A stretch of 64,000 nt of DNA, from the NCBI GenBank assembly GCA_013399895.1, contig VXBA01004877.1, positions 182,675-246,674 on the forward strand, read 5' to 3'. A model generated the notes under the pieces. It saw only the letters and a list, made by a program, of their open reading frames with translations. It searched no databases and was not told the origin of the DNA. Made by a program: the position numbers and the translations under genes. Every line of letters starts with the position of its first letter. The stretch's first letter is position 1. Origin of the DNA: Serilophus lunatus (lineage: Eukaryota > Chordata > Aves > Passeriformes > Eurylaimidae). This document shows, in pieces, positions 1-13,772 of the stretch.

Positions 1-957
1 AAGGACCAGGAGGAAGCCCAGTGAGGCAGATATCATGGTGGGAGTTGCTTATAAACCCTCCAACTAGGATGAAAACAAATGGAATATTCCATAAGCATCT
101 GGAAGGGGTCTCAAGATCTCTAACCGTTGTTCTCATAGAGGACTTTGAACTTACCAGCTGTCAGCTGGAAATAGGATACAGCAGAGAGGAAACAGCCTAT
201 AAGGTTCCTGGAGTGTGTAGAAGATAACTGAGGCCAATTGTATGAGGTTAAACAAGGTGAAGTGCTGAGTCCTGCAACCCTATGCATCATTCCAGGCATG
301 GGGAAGTGTCTGGAAAGCTGTCCAGTGACAAAGGACCTGAGGATGTTGGTCAACACCTGGCTGAATACGAGCCAGCAGTGTGCCCAGGTGGCCAAGAAGG
401 CAAATGGTATCCTGCCTTGTGTAAGAAACAGTGTTGCCAGCAGGACTGGGGCAATGATTGTCCCCCTACACTGGTAAGGCCGCACCTGGAATCCTGCGTT
501 CAGTTCTGAGTTCCTATAAGAAAGACATGCTGTTGCAGGAGTGAGTGCAGAGAAGGACACTGAAGATGGTGAATGGTCTGGAGCACAAGTGTGATGAGAA
601 GAACTTGAGGGAGCTGGGGTTGTTTAGCCTGGAGAAAAGGAGGCTCAGGGACGACCTTTTCTCTCTCTACAGCTTCCCAAAAGAAGGTGGTAGCCAGGTG
701 GGGTTCAGTCTCTTCTTTCAGGTAACAAGTGATAGGACAAGAGAGGCTTAGATTGGATATTATGTATCATTTCTTCACAGAATGGGTTGTCAAGCATTGG
801 AACAGGCTGCCCAGGGAAGTGGTTGAGAATCCAACCTTAGATGTGTTTAAAAGACACGTAGATGTGTCATTTAGGGACATGGTTCAGTGATGATCATGGC
901 ACACTTGCACTTGATGATCTTAGAGGTCTTTTCCAACCTAAATAATTCTGTGATTTT
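1..957 (+). mobile_element. CR1 LINE, 5'-truncated and internally deleted
   Basis: Bases about 20-225 match the endonuclease part of CR1 ORF2: the translation has a VGVVYRPPN-like start and a decayed GDFNLP-like motif, here EDFELT. From about 240 the sequence jumps to the end of ORF2 (QQCAQVAKKANGILPC and following) and then the typical 3' UTR. That UTR includes GGAACAGGCTGCCCAGGGAA near 797-816 and finishes with GTCTTTTCCAACCTAAATAA and TTCTGTGATTTT at 946-957. The reverse-transcriptase region that should lie between is missing. The copy has stops and substitutions, so it is dead. It begins at or before the window edge. Confidence 0.9.
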
Positions 958-3900
958 AGTTGGAAGAAATAACTACTTGAGATTTCTGAACCATATAGTT
1001 TTATATGACACGCCATAATTAGAATTTAACTTTTAATGATATCTTGAATGAGCAAGGATCTACATCAGGCCTGTATATTCATTGTAGCCTGTTAGTAATA
1101 CTATGAGTACAGTAAATCAGGTGTGCACAATAAATCTGAGGTAGACCTCTATGGTATCCTTTTGTAGGGCTTTGTGATTTGTTTGCTTGGAGTCGTTTCA
1201 TCTGTGAAGAAGGGATGCAGAATCTTACCCTGAGTTAATCAGATGAGTTGGAGTTCTGGTCTTGCCTGAAACTGTGTTGGGGAACAGAGCATGATCTGGC
1301 TAAACTGTTGCGTACATTTGTATTAATTAATGTGTACTTCCCCCCCTCTGGAAACATAGCATGCACAGGTACACTGCAATCAGTATTGTGATTTATTGTT
1401 TACTTTAGCTTAGTATGCGATTTTCTTTTCCTTTAAGTAAAATGGTATGCTTCATATCTTATGTGATTCATTACTGTGCTGTTGGCCTGGCAAATATCCA
1501 CTGAATGTAGCACAGTAGCCACAGTCATAGACAGAATGGTTTTCTGCACTGTTGGTGCAAGCTGAAACTCATTGTGCAGTTTGAATGACCTGCTCAGCTC
1601 TGTGGTGTAGGGCTCAACTTCTCCCAAAACCACATGGGAACTGGGTAGTGGCTTCCTGGATTCTGATAGTTGTTTTCATTACTGATGAGTGAAGAAGAAA
1701 TACTGATGAATCAGTGCTGTTGTATCTGTAAGGAGTTATAAGTAAATACATAGGAAAGCGGGAACTTGGCATTTTGGGGCTTTAAGCATGATAGCAAAAC
1801 TAGTGCTTTGAAGAAGCTTTTGAAGTTCAGTGTAGTTTGGTTTTTTGAGGGGATTTTGGGGTTTGTTTGTTTATTTACTTGTTTTATCTATTAATCTATT
1901 CTCTGTTCCTATGTGATAGAAGACCATTGCTAGCTGAGTTTCTGAGACTATCAATTCCTATGGTGAGATGATCAGAGGAGTTTGTGCTCTCAAGACCAAA
2001 ACTGAAAGAAAATGCAGACCCCATCTTAGAGACAAATGGGCTGGATATAGAGCCCCCACTATGTGGTGAATGAGGACAGAGGTGGAGGTCACTGTTATAG
2101 GAGGAGGAAAAGTAGCTAGTGGCAAGGAAAGAAATGGTGACAAACACAGAGGGAATGATGGGGTATGCTGAAGTCATGGTGGACTTGTACATGCAGAGAT
2201 TCTGGCATATGGAATAATCAAGGAGATAAGTTTAAAGCAATTGCTCTCTACTTCAGGCTTGTCACTTTCAGATACCTGCTTCTCACTCTAGTTTTATGAG
2301 ATACTGACACCTAGATATGTAGAACCTCTGAAAATCCGTTCTAGCTTTCTTAAAACTGGAGCTGAAAAACTGAGTATATAACAGACTATTGAACAGAAGC
2401 TGAACTGGTACTAATGCAGAGGTCAGAATTTCAATTCTGTTTTTTCTGCTGGTTAACAAGACCCAAGTATCACTAGTTCTAAAGGCTGGCACGAGTTATT
2501 CCAATGGTTTTGTTTGTCCTACAAGATGTATTTTGATTCTGCAGAGCTGAAATTATTCACAACATGTTTTAGTTGATAGGGTCGTAAGGGAAACACTTGG
2601 TGTGAATCAAAATGTGTTACTGTGTTTTCTGAGTTTGTAGGAACCCTCTTGCTGTGCCTGTGCAGCAGAGCCTCATCCATTATCTTCATTACTCTCATTT
2701 GGCTGTTGATTGGGAAGCCTACTGAAAACACTGACAGTTGTCAAGGGTAACTGCAGCACTGTTTACTATTGAATTGCGATAGCCTTTCACAAGGGAACGG
2801 GGAGCAAAGTTTGGGAGGAAATGGAATTGAGGATTAAAGCTATGAAGAAAATGTGGGGAAGCATAATGAGAGATAAGAAGAAATATGTGAAAGTAAGCTC
2901 TGAAAGAAGCACCACAGCGAGGATCCTTATGGAAGACAGCTTATTGGTAGAATGGAAGGAAAGTTAATGGTATGTTGAGGCAATGTACAAATGATAAAAA
3001 TGTCAACAGTGAACTGTGAGGAGAGTTATTCTACTCTTGCACAGAATTTTTACTTGGAGCTAAGAGTTCAGGTGACACTGCATGTGCAACTTTTTTTTTC
3101 CCATCTGAAGAGGAATATGACCTTCCTCACAGAGCTGGGGAAGGAAGCAGGACCAGTTGTGAAATCTGACTGGTAATCCCTGGCCTCATACATGGGCAGA
3201 GCTCTGATAGGACTCTTGGCTGTCTTCACCTCATCCACTTCTTTTCATTAAAGTGTCTTCAGTGCTTTCATGAATTGCAGGTAGAGGGTTGCATTAGCAA
3301 AGTGATCTATGATATGAATAGTGGAAGTTTTTTCTTCCCCTTGTTTTGGCTGTGTGGCACAAGAAACACAACAAATAGGAGACCAACTTCAAATGCTGTC
3401 TTCATTCCACTGGTATTGATGGTCAGGAAGCTAATTTCTTGAACTGATCAAACATTGATTCCAAGGCGGAGAATAAAACCATGTCTAGCCATTAAGTTGT
3501 TCCTGGACTGCTTGTTCTCTTTCTGTATGGGAAATGCAAGAACTCTGTTTATATTTCTCAGCCACATCAAAACGTTTTGCCCTGCTACAAATACAGTGTC
3601 AACAAGAGACAAAGTCCAGACATGATTTCAGAAGTTTGAAATATAATTTGTAAAACTGCCTAGTTAGAAACCTACATTCAGTTAAAGCAACCACAAAACC
3701 TCTCCAGATGGTTTTGATAAACTGTGTGAAGTGTATTACGGGCAAAGATATTTTCGGATGAGACAGTCTTGAGGAGGTATATTAAAATGCCAATGGATAC
3801 AACAAAAAATGACCCAATTAGGAGATACTTTCCACTCTACTGTATTATTTATTATTTTCTGAGTCAATTGCAAAATAAATATTCTGAATATTCCCCCTTG

Positions 3901-6900
3901 TATTTGAGTGAACTTAATTCCCATAATCAAGGTACTAGTTACTAAAAACTGATAATCCTATATATTTTATCATAATTCTTTAAACAGTGCTACTGTCAAT
4001 GAGAAGTTGTAGCAAATGTGTTTGTTTACAGGCAGCTCTGAACGAATTCTAAGAAATTTAAGTATCTTAAAATGTTGGAAGAAACAACCCAAGAAAATCT
4101 CATGCTTGAACAGCATTTTTAATATAATGTGTGGGATTCTGACTTGAATAGTTCAAACAAAGATTTTTTTTTCTAAAGATATAGTGGTACTTTTTGGTTA
4201 TTATTCTGGGGTGTGAAATAGTTACATCCTAGTTTTGAAGAATTTAACTTAAACTATTGATTTATTGTAACCTACTATTAACAATAAATTATTTGACCAC
4301 AGATTTGAGTCACAGGTTTACTGGGGATAGTGTGTGTGTATTAAAAGAAAGTTCAGATTTTCACTGATAGAAAGGCAGTAGATCAATACTTAGATTGCTA
4401 TGTGATAATAACTCATCCTTTATTATTGGCTGATAGAAAGTAAAGAGAGTGAAATCATGCAGTGAAAGGGCACTGCACAATTCTGGGTAATTTGTGTGGT
4501 GTGGATTAGTGGTAGTCCATTAAAGCAGTAGATTGAGTTGGGCTTCAGAAAGTTAAAATGCAGCAAGAACAGGATGGGATTGGGATGCCAAGCCCTGCAG
4601 GAGTACCAACAGTCCTTAAATTCTGTTAAATGGAGTTACTAAAGTCACCTAGGTCTTTTTTCCAGTTAGTCATCTGGATTAATGGTAGCAGTTTGCTTGC
4701 CTAGAGAGCATAAAACTTTCCTAGGAGGGAGGGCGAGAGGGATATGAGCAGAAGCAGACTCCATATGATGCATTTACTTAGCTATTCTTGTTGAAGACTT
4801 GAGGATGGTCATCCTTTTTCTCCCTAAAAAATGAAGACTTAAGTGTTTGAAATCCTAGAACATTATGAGATGTAGGACTGGGAAAGCCCTGAACAGGAAG
4901 CTGAAGTTTTGTAATTTGAGGCTGAAATCAGGAACTGGTATAAAATCCTGAAAAACTCATCACAAAGGTCATGAACGGTCCTTTTCAGCTATTTTGTTCA
5001 CAGCTCTCTGTTGTTTCCTCCAGTTTGTGACATTCTGCAGTGATCATAGGTTTTTTATCTCTTGGGAAAGTTTTTCAACTATAATAAAAACAAATGCTTT
5101 CTTACATTCAGATTCTCATGTTGGCTTTGGCAGTGGCAGAGGAACATTTTTAGAATAATACTGTATATGTCCTAATCTAGGTCTGATCCTTGTTAAATTT
5201 TAAATTGGTAAGATTTAATTGTTGGCTTAATGGTGGAACGGCGTAGATGACAGAATGTCTCTACTACTGAAAGCTAGTAGTAGTTTTCCATATTCTGGCA
5301 CTCTTTTTACTCCTACAACCCTCTCTTTCTCTAGATGCTATTTCAAACCTGTGAAATCACGTGTTGCTAGGGAAAAAAAAACAAACCAACTCACTGATTT
5401 ATTCCTCAGGGTAAGTTTTGCAAGATGAAGACTAGTCATACGTATTTATTTCTAGGTGTTATGAAAGAATGTAGTTTTATAGTGACTATCGCTTTCAGTA
5501 TTTGATCATCTTTCAAGTAGAGAGAGAGAGTGGCAGATTCATTAGATTGTATTTGCTTTTGTAAACACTTCTTTGGAAGTTTTTGAGACAAACAGATCTT
5601 GAAGACTAGTTCTGTCATTTCTGTTTTCAGAGAGTAACATTTAGCTGTATAGTCCTGTTGCTGTGTATAGGAATATTAGAAGAACAGGATCTAATCACTG
5701 GAAAAAACAGCCCAGGACTTCAAGTAATATTGATCTTAAACTAATAAAAACATTGAAACTGATGTAAATGTTTGAAATACTTAATGTATTTTACTACTAT
5801 TTTGTGCACCAGAAGTACAACACCACGTTGTGCTAGAAAAGCAGCAAAGTCGAATTGTTTTAGGAAAATGCAGAAATAAGATAGTCTTTCAAGCCTTAAT
5901 TCATTCCCTTACTCTTTGTCCCACTTAATTACATGCATGTGCAGTCTTCCTTCTATCTGCCTCTGCTTTTCTTCTCCTTTACACTGAGCTCTGTATTTCT
6001 GTGATGGCCTTTTGTCTCTTGTTCAGCCCTAGGCTGATAATTGTAGTTTTTCCTTCCTATCTGTCTTGTCTTCTGCCCTACCACTCTTGCGCTTCTAAGC
6101 CTTTCTACTCCTAAATGCCTGACTTTGACACTCACCTCTCACTATTCTGCATGCCCTTCTATTTACCTTCTCTTTCTACTCCACTCCTGGTTTGCTTTTT
6201 TCTCTAAGCCTGGAAGATGGGGCCAGGGAATGCTCAGGACAGGCAACACCTTCAGAAAAAACCTGTGTGTGCTCTAAAGAGGTTTGTTAAATTCAGCTAA
6301 TCTTGAGCACTTATAATGCAGTCAAATGTAGCCCATGTTCAAAAGGAATTTCAAGACTGAAAAAAGAGCAAGTCTTAGAAAGTTTTCTTGCATGACATGA
6401 GTGGGCTGGACATTTTTCTTGACAAAAAATTATGTAAAAATTGATTTAATAAGAGTGATGCTGTGCTTAAAAGAACATTTCTAAAAATGATCAAATAATT
6501 TGCTAAACCTTGCTAACAGGTTAGCAAGGCTTTTGAACAGAAAGAAGGGGTTAGGCATTCTGTTCTAACAAGTAAAATACTTATAAAGTGTCAAATACTA
6601 AAGTCTAAAAATGGAAAGTGCCAGACAACCTGAACTGCAGGTGGTGCAGCCAGATTTACTCATAATTGAAACATTTTTCTCAGGTTTATGTTTGCTTTCA
6701 ACATCTTGCTTCTCTAATGTTTCTGTGAACATTGCTACTTGATAGATCACTGACAGAGCAACCAAAACTATAGCTGCTGAAATCTGAATGATAAAGGTGA
6801 ACAAAATATGTGAAGAATAAAAAAAAAGTAAAACAGAATGGAAGAGGGAGGATATAAATGAACTGATGATTTAAATTTTCTGCGTCTATATGGAGATAAT

Positions 6901-7252
6901 TCAGTCTAAAAAGGGACTTTTTTGCTTTACTTCCTAAAAAAAAGAAAATCAAAAGGAAAAAAAAAGCTCCAAAGTCTCCATTCCACACGTTGAAAAACAA
7001 AGGAAAGTTTTAATTTTATTAGATGACTTTTAGATTATTTTACAGTATGCAGCTCTACATAGAAGTCTCACAGAATATTTTCTAAGAGAATTCTTAGATC
7101 TTCTCTTTACAGTAGTACTGAATATCTGTCAAGATTGTTTTTCTCCTAAAGAGAGAAATACTTGATTTACCCTATGTATATATCTCGATATTATTTGGAG
7201 AACTGCTGAACCTAATTTTAAAAGAAAGCTGGTAACTAATCTCTAATATTGC

Positions 7253-7267
7253 ACACCAGAGGGCACT
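7253..7267 (+). promoter_or_regulatory. Candidate CTCF-binding site
   Basis: The sequence ACACCAGAGGGCACT matches the CTCF core consensus CCASYAGRKGGCRSY at 14 of 15 positions, reading on the + strand. It lies in unique-looking intronic sequence of ELMO1. The match is by eye only; occupancy is unknown. Confidence 0.4.
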
Positions 7268-10239
7268 AGCATCATACCAGATGTCAGTTGTTCACGACAG
7301 CCTTTCATGCAACTTTCTTCCATGCATACAGAATCTTTTCATCTGTTCTGGGCTGTAAATTCTCATTTCTCAGTTGAATGCAAGCAGATATTTGATATTT
7401 AGGCTAAGTGAAACCTCTGTGGTATCATTTGTGGTATTACTTAATTTGGCTTGCATGTTATGGTTTGTTAGGAAATGCACTGTATGTAGAGTTTCCTTTC
7501 TGGCACTTACTGGTGAGTTATTTTATCCCTCCAAAATATTCCTGTGTCTGAGTGTTTTTCAGCCTTACATAGGTTCACAATCTGGGATTTTTTAGTTCTT
7601 CTCCCCCACTCACCCTCAAAAGTCCCAACAAAGTTGTAAAAGACAAGATTTTGTAAATACAGATCTAATCAGAAAAACTTACATTTGATCACCAAGTCAG
7701 ACTATGTTCTGCTAAGGTAAGCAATAGCAGCAAAGCATCAATCTCTTTCCAGACCTGAGAGGCAGAAATAGAGAAATCCCTCAAGCTTACTCACTCTCGC
7801 AGCCATCTTGTCCTTGGTGCTGTTAGGATCCCATAGATGTGTGACCCACTGCATTGTTTCCCATAACTACAGTTTCATAGTTTTAAGTTGCTGTTTGCCA
7901 TAAACAGCACATTCCATGGTTTCATGTCATGCTATGTATTTGATGATAGGCTGCGGAAAAAACCTGGGTTGTGCTGGAAATAGGGTTGCTGCGTGTAGAA
8001 TGGAGTGATCCATGCTGAGATTTGCAACTTAGCAAAGTTAATGCTGAAACTCTACTCTCCACACTGACATTTAGATTTGCTGAGGTGTTCAAGTAAATGG
8101 GTGGTGGTATAATTCAGAGGAGGGTAGGCCCTAGGGTTAGTATTTGATCTGCAAATATCTTTCTTAAGCCCCTGCACCATTTTGAGCAATGCAAGGAAAA
8201 GTGGGTAGATGTTTGTTAGGCACAAGCAGGGAACAGCCTGGTTTCCCTACATCTGAGTGGGATGTGACCCCCTGCGGAAAAGGGGTGATTTGTTCTGGTC
8301 ATAGGGGCAGATGTTGCCAGGTGACTCCAGAACTGGTCAGCCTAGTGTGATTACAGTGTGGAATAAATACTCAGGAATAAAAAAAAAATGTGGTAGATGA
8401 TGAAAACTGTAAATTGATTGGTAAATCCAAAGATAATGCATTTTTTCTTCATCATCAGACTGTTGTCTGCTGATGCTGAGTGCTAACAGAGGAACGCAAG
8501 AAAATTACTGGCATTAGGAGGCATGAGATTTTAAATGGCTGGAAGAAAACCTGAGGATCTCATTTTTGTTAACAAACTGGGTATGTTATAACTAGGAAAG
8601 CCAGATCTTATGACATGCACAATGGATGTTATCTGTCCAGGAGAGAAGCTACTAATTTTATAAAAACTTGGCACTTTTGATCTGAGCTGATAACTGTACA
8701 GAATGAGGTATTGGGTCAGATGCATCTTGATAGTGACCAGTAACAGAAGGGAGTTAAATCCATACGTTAAAGCTGCTGTTCTTGTTTACCATGTAACTGC
8801 ATGGAATATCCCAGGATTATTTGTCAGGAGCTGTGAGCATCTAATGACTTGGAACACTGTTAAAATTAATAAACCAGCCTTTAACCAAATGCAGCTGAAT
8901 TCCTCTTAGCTGTAGTCCTTCCAGAGGAGAACACATTTAAAAGAAAGGGAAAAAAAAACTTGATGGGCCACCAAGCTTCCTTGACATTTCATTATCACTT
9001 TAAGGATGATGTTAAAACTAACCAGAATGAAATATCTATGGTTATGTCTGTGAGTGTGAACGAACTGACTCTGTATAATGTCAATCCTTTTGTTTTTTGA
9101 ATTTTTAATACTTCGTTTGATGATTTTGGGCTTATTATAAATACTAGTTGGAGGAATCATCCTTTAAGTCAGTTTTTTAATAAAGAAAACTGTTTTGCAA
9201 AGAGCGAATAAGAGGGGCTTTTTAAATATTTTTTATACCTTTCCAGTATTTTTAACTGTGAAATTTTAAAATACAAATCTTAAACTCTTTGTGATTTGAA
9301 AAAGTATGCTTTTCTTGAAAAAAATCCTCTAATGAATACAAATGCTAATATAAAATTAAGTGCAATGGACCACTGCATTTCTGGTATGTTTTTTATATAC
9401 TATGTATGGTTTATTGAATTGGTTTTTTATTTGCTGCTCATTTACTATGTGCATCTTTGTTATAAACTCATGGGGGCAGGCAAGCTCCATGGATTTGAAT
9501 GTAGTTGGGCTGAGTAGTTTGTTTTAAGTGTACTGTAACAGAAGAATTGTTTTCTGACCACTTCTCTTAGAGATAGATCTTGTATGCAATATTCAGACAA
9601 ATATGTCCTACTCATACCTCAGAATGTGCATACAAAAAAATACGATGAAGGAACAGCCCCCACAAAACTGGTCCGGCATAACGACCTCTCTCTTCTTTTA
9701 TCATGTGAGTTTCATCTGATTCACAAGGTTTGGCTTGGATAGCTGACTCCAGACAAACTCTTGCTTGATATTGAAGTGACGGTAGTTTTGTGAAACTGTG
9801 TAAATTCACTTTAATGATAAATACTGCAAAGAGTTTTTTAAGTTTATGCAGTTTTTCTGTGTGTACATGTACACATACATACAGTGTATGTCATTTACAT
9901 GTACATGTTTCTTTGTTCCTCCTCTTCCCTGTAGTCAATTTATTACAGAGCTCCTACATAAAACCGTAGAATAGTAGTGATAAATCTTCTTTAAAAGATT
10001 TCTTAATTTTTTTAAAATCTTCCTACATTTTGGTGCAGCTCCATCCTTTTTTTGACATCTGTCTGGACAAGAATGAAGGCAGAGCAGAACAATAACCAGA
10101 CATGCAAAACATATCAGAATTTTACAGAGCCCAGCTCTAGTCGCAAGAACTTCACATTCTTGTAGAGGGGCACAAAGAAAAATGGAAATCAAGGGAACAA
10201 GAAATTCCCTGATGAATAGATACAATGTTTTTTTTCATC

Positions 10240-10245
<6 letters not shown>

Positions 10246-10264
<19 letters not shown>
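10246..10264. repeat. T19 homopolymer run
   Basis: Nineteen consecutive T, preceded by a T/C-rich stretch from about 10228. No adjacent retroposed body was recognised. Confidence 0.9.
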
Positions 10265-10270
<6 letters not shown>

Positions 10271-13200
10271 TTATCTCATTGTTGAGAACAGAGGAGACTA
10301 TCCTATAGAATGGGCAGAGATTATTGTTGACTTAAGATACAGATATGGACTCAAAGGTTTTAGGAGGCATTGGTCCCATATTCCAAACCTGTCCCTGACA
10401 TATACAAAGCTTAGCTGTTTGTACTCAAGCAGGGGGAAGATTTGACTGCAGAACTAGTAATTTTGTTCATGGGGATGTCCATCCAAAGGTAGTTAAAATA
10501 TCAAATATGTCACCAATTCCTTTGCTGTAGATTAGTTTTCATCTTGTCATCTGTGATTTCTAGAAGCTCGACTTGGTCACAGATAATACAAGAAGTGGCA
10601 GTCTGTGAACTACAGGCTCCAAAATGGCAGCAGGCTTTTTTACCCAGTTCTGCAAGTCCATATGCCTAGCTGCAGATGATATTTCAGCTCTGTTTCCCAG
10701 TGCTCTGGGACAGAGTTTTCCTTTTTAAGTTTGAGCAACTATTGTATCAGGCTGCCAGTAGATTCACATGGCTGATGGATTTTGAACTGGGGTTTCTGAG
10801 ACACAGGGCTGACTTCTTTCTACTCTTTATTTGAACTAAACACAGCCTGGGCCTTTGCTTTTGTACATGAAAAGCCATTTTAGCCAGCTTGCTGAAAAAG
10901 AAAAAAGTGAAATCTTTTACAGAAATATCTAAAAGGAAAGTAAGATCTAATCCAACCTACCTTTTAAATACTTGACACTGGGTTTAGGTTCCTTGTAAAA
11001 CTCACTCTTCTCAAAGCAACACTCATTGTAAGGATCCAGGGATATCCTCAGCCACCAGAGTCATTGGTATTAATGAAATTCCAATGAAACTATAATTCAC
11101 TGCACAAGTAGAGCGTCAATCTTCTTATTCTGTGGTTGTGCCATGCCTACCATAGTACATAAGCGTCATATCCTTTACTGGAGATTATATTTGTTACAGC
11201 AGGAAGAATCCCATTCAGAGTTTCACTCAAGTCTTCTAAGTGATAAGAGAGATGGAAATGCACCAATTAAGTGGGCTGCTTCACATCTGGGTTCTCTGTA
11301 GATACCCATTCTCAGGAAAGTTCTAATAATTATTTTTACTATAATTTTACTCTATTGCTTATGATATAAGTAATTTTTCTTTAAAAGAAACCACAACTGA
11401 AAGATATTTTGGTAATACTCCCTGTTTTGCGTGTAAATAAAACAATCAAAAATATGCTCTCCCAGATGTCATATGCTTAGGAAACTCTGATTCAAGCAGC
11501 CCAGGATTTGGCAGAACTTGGTTTTGAACTATTCTTTTTATGTAATAGAAAGTTCTAGGTTTTGGGGGTTTTTCTTTTCTTGTTGATAGGCAATGCAACT
11601 GACGTGTTTTGACCAGATGCTAAAACATATGTTTATGTACACTCATTACCTATTTTTATTTTTCCTTAAGTTTTATAAAAAAAGGTCTGTTGAAGAGTTC
11701 TAAGTTTTTCCTTAATTGTGGAGCCATTATGCTATTGCAGTTGAATAATGAGTGGAAGTCACAGTGTACCATAATCATATTGCATTAAGCATACCCGAAT
11801 TCAGAAAAAGCTTTTCATGGACAAAATTTGACTTAGGAACACTAAGGCTAACCAATTGATACATCTGACGGGAGTCACAGAGATAAAATTACTCAGGTAA
11901 ATTTTGATTCTGGCATGCATGACTTCTGTCTAGTTGCAAACATTTAATCTGTGTTTATTTGCAGTATTCAAGTTAGATGGATTAATTTCTTTGGCTTGCT
12001 GTTCCTGCTAGCACTGTTCACACTGTTTTCTCACACGACTGTCATCTTGCTAGCTTGATAATTCTCCTGCTGAGCAGGATGGGAATTCATGCCTTAGATC
12101 CTATCTGTGTAGAGAAGGCAAACTGCTTTAATGATCCTGGTAAAATTAAGCCAGTTGATCTCCTGACACATTCCAAAGTCATTTATAACAGTAGCTCTTT
12201 TTAGGTTGGGGATATTCTATGTCAGTTTTTTCTGGTATAATTCATGAATGCTGTAGCTCAAACAATGCAAAAATGTTTTGCTGGGCAGCACATGGGTATC
12301 ATGATTTTGTAAGAGCTGGAGTAACCTGTAAAGATGTTGCCTTTTGTTGCTGTCCAGCAGCCCTGGCTGGACGGATACTTGCCTCACACCCTTTTAGTCG
12401 AGCCTCTAGAAAGTCTCATGGGAAAAGTCTCTAGTTCTCTGCAGTGAAAGCCATCTGGATTAACTCATGTATCATCCAGCAACAATGTGAAGTGGACTGA
12501 CTTTGTCTAAAAGCCCAGGAAATCTGGCAGGGTCTGGCTATTAAATGGTCTGGTAGTCTCAAGTGTGAAATAGTAATAAACCAGTATGGCTTTTAGTTTC
12601 TCAACCCAGTCTAGCTATATCTGCAAGTGGATGTTTGGCTGCTTATTCAGCTATCCTGTAAACTCAGCGGATACCGAGAGATATCAGGAAGTAATTTTCT
12701 ACGCTGAAAAAATGTAATTGAAATGACCATATCCCATTGATTCATTCTAAATACCTCTGAAAGAGTACATGACCTGTTCCTGCTTGATAACTACATTTGC
12801 CCAGAAGACATTACTTCAGTAATAAGAAGTCAGCATTATGTGAAGTGTTAAACACATATCTAAATTTAAAGTCTGCTCTTGTTAACTGAAATAAAACCTG
12901 AAAGGTGGCTCACAGTTGTCATGCATTCAACAAGATGTGGTCATTCTAAGTAATAACACTCATTTTGGATTTTTCTAGGCTTTCAGACTACTGACAGGCA
13001 GTCCGTAAGGCTTAAGAGTTTGGAATTCAAAGCATTAGCTCAATGTAATATAGGTATGTGTAATACAGGTATCTCTAATAAAGATAATAAAAAAGAATTA
13101 TGCAAGAGCTCTTTGTCTTGCTTTGTAATTTATTCATGATTGAAAATATGTAATGCTTGTCTTTTGACATGCCTGTTATGTTCTGTCTGGTGATTTTAGC

Positions 13201-13752
13201 TGATTTAATTGCACAAGTCTAACATTTAAATTTTTGCAATTTTGACCACCTTTGATGACTGGGACAGATTTTTGGTGGTGACTTACATAGAACTCTGCGA
13301 TGCTTTATGTTAGATTACATAGTAGCTCAATTAATTAAGGGAATACGATAGCCAAATTTTTAATTTTTTAAAAAACCTTTTGTAGGACAAATTATGTGCA
13401 GATGGTACTTACAATTTCTTTTCTATTGAGAAGGTCAGTTTTATATTGGTACGGTCAAACTTGATCCCGAAAGTCTGTTGCTTAACATATTACATAGATA
13501 GAAATGAGATTTTTTAATGGAGGATAACATTTGTAGTCTAGCAAAATGTATTGCAAAGCTGTCACAAAACCAACCAAAAATATCAAAACTTAACCAGGTA
13601 GAAATGGCCAAATATTTGCCTAAACACAAAGCTGGGAAGAGCTAGAAGTGTGTTAGTTAAAGGAAAAACTACCATCATTGTACACAAATATAATTTGTAA
13701 GTCTTCATGAAAACTATATCCAGTTGCTGGATAACTTGAGTTAGACATTGGG

Positions 13753-13772
13753 TTTATTTATTTATTTATTTA
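13753..13772. repeat. (TTTA)5 microsatellite
   Basis: Five perfect copies of TTTA in AT-rich intronic sequence. Confidence 0.9.

Noticed and set aside
12343..12371. Small inverted repeat (GTCCAGC ... GCTGGAC) that could form a hairpin
   Set aside because: A 7-bp stem with a short loop is common by chance, and nothing indicates an RNA gene.
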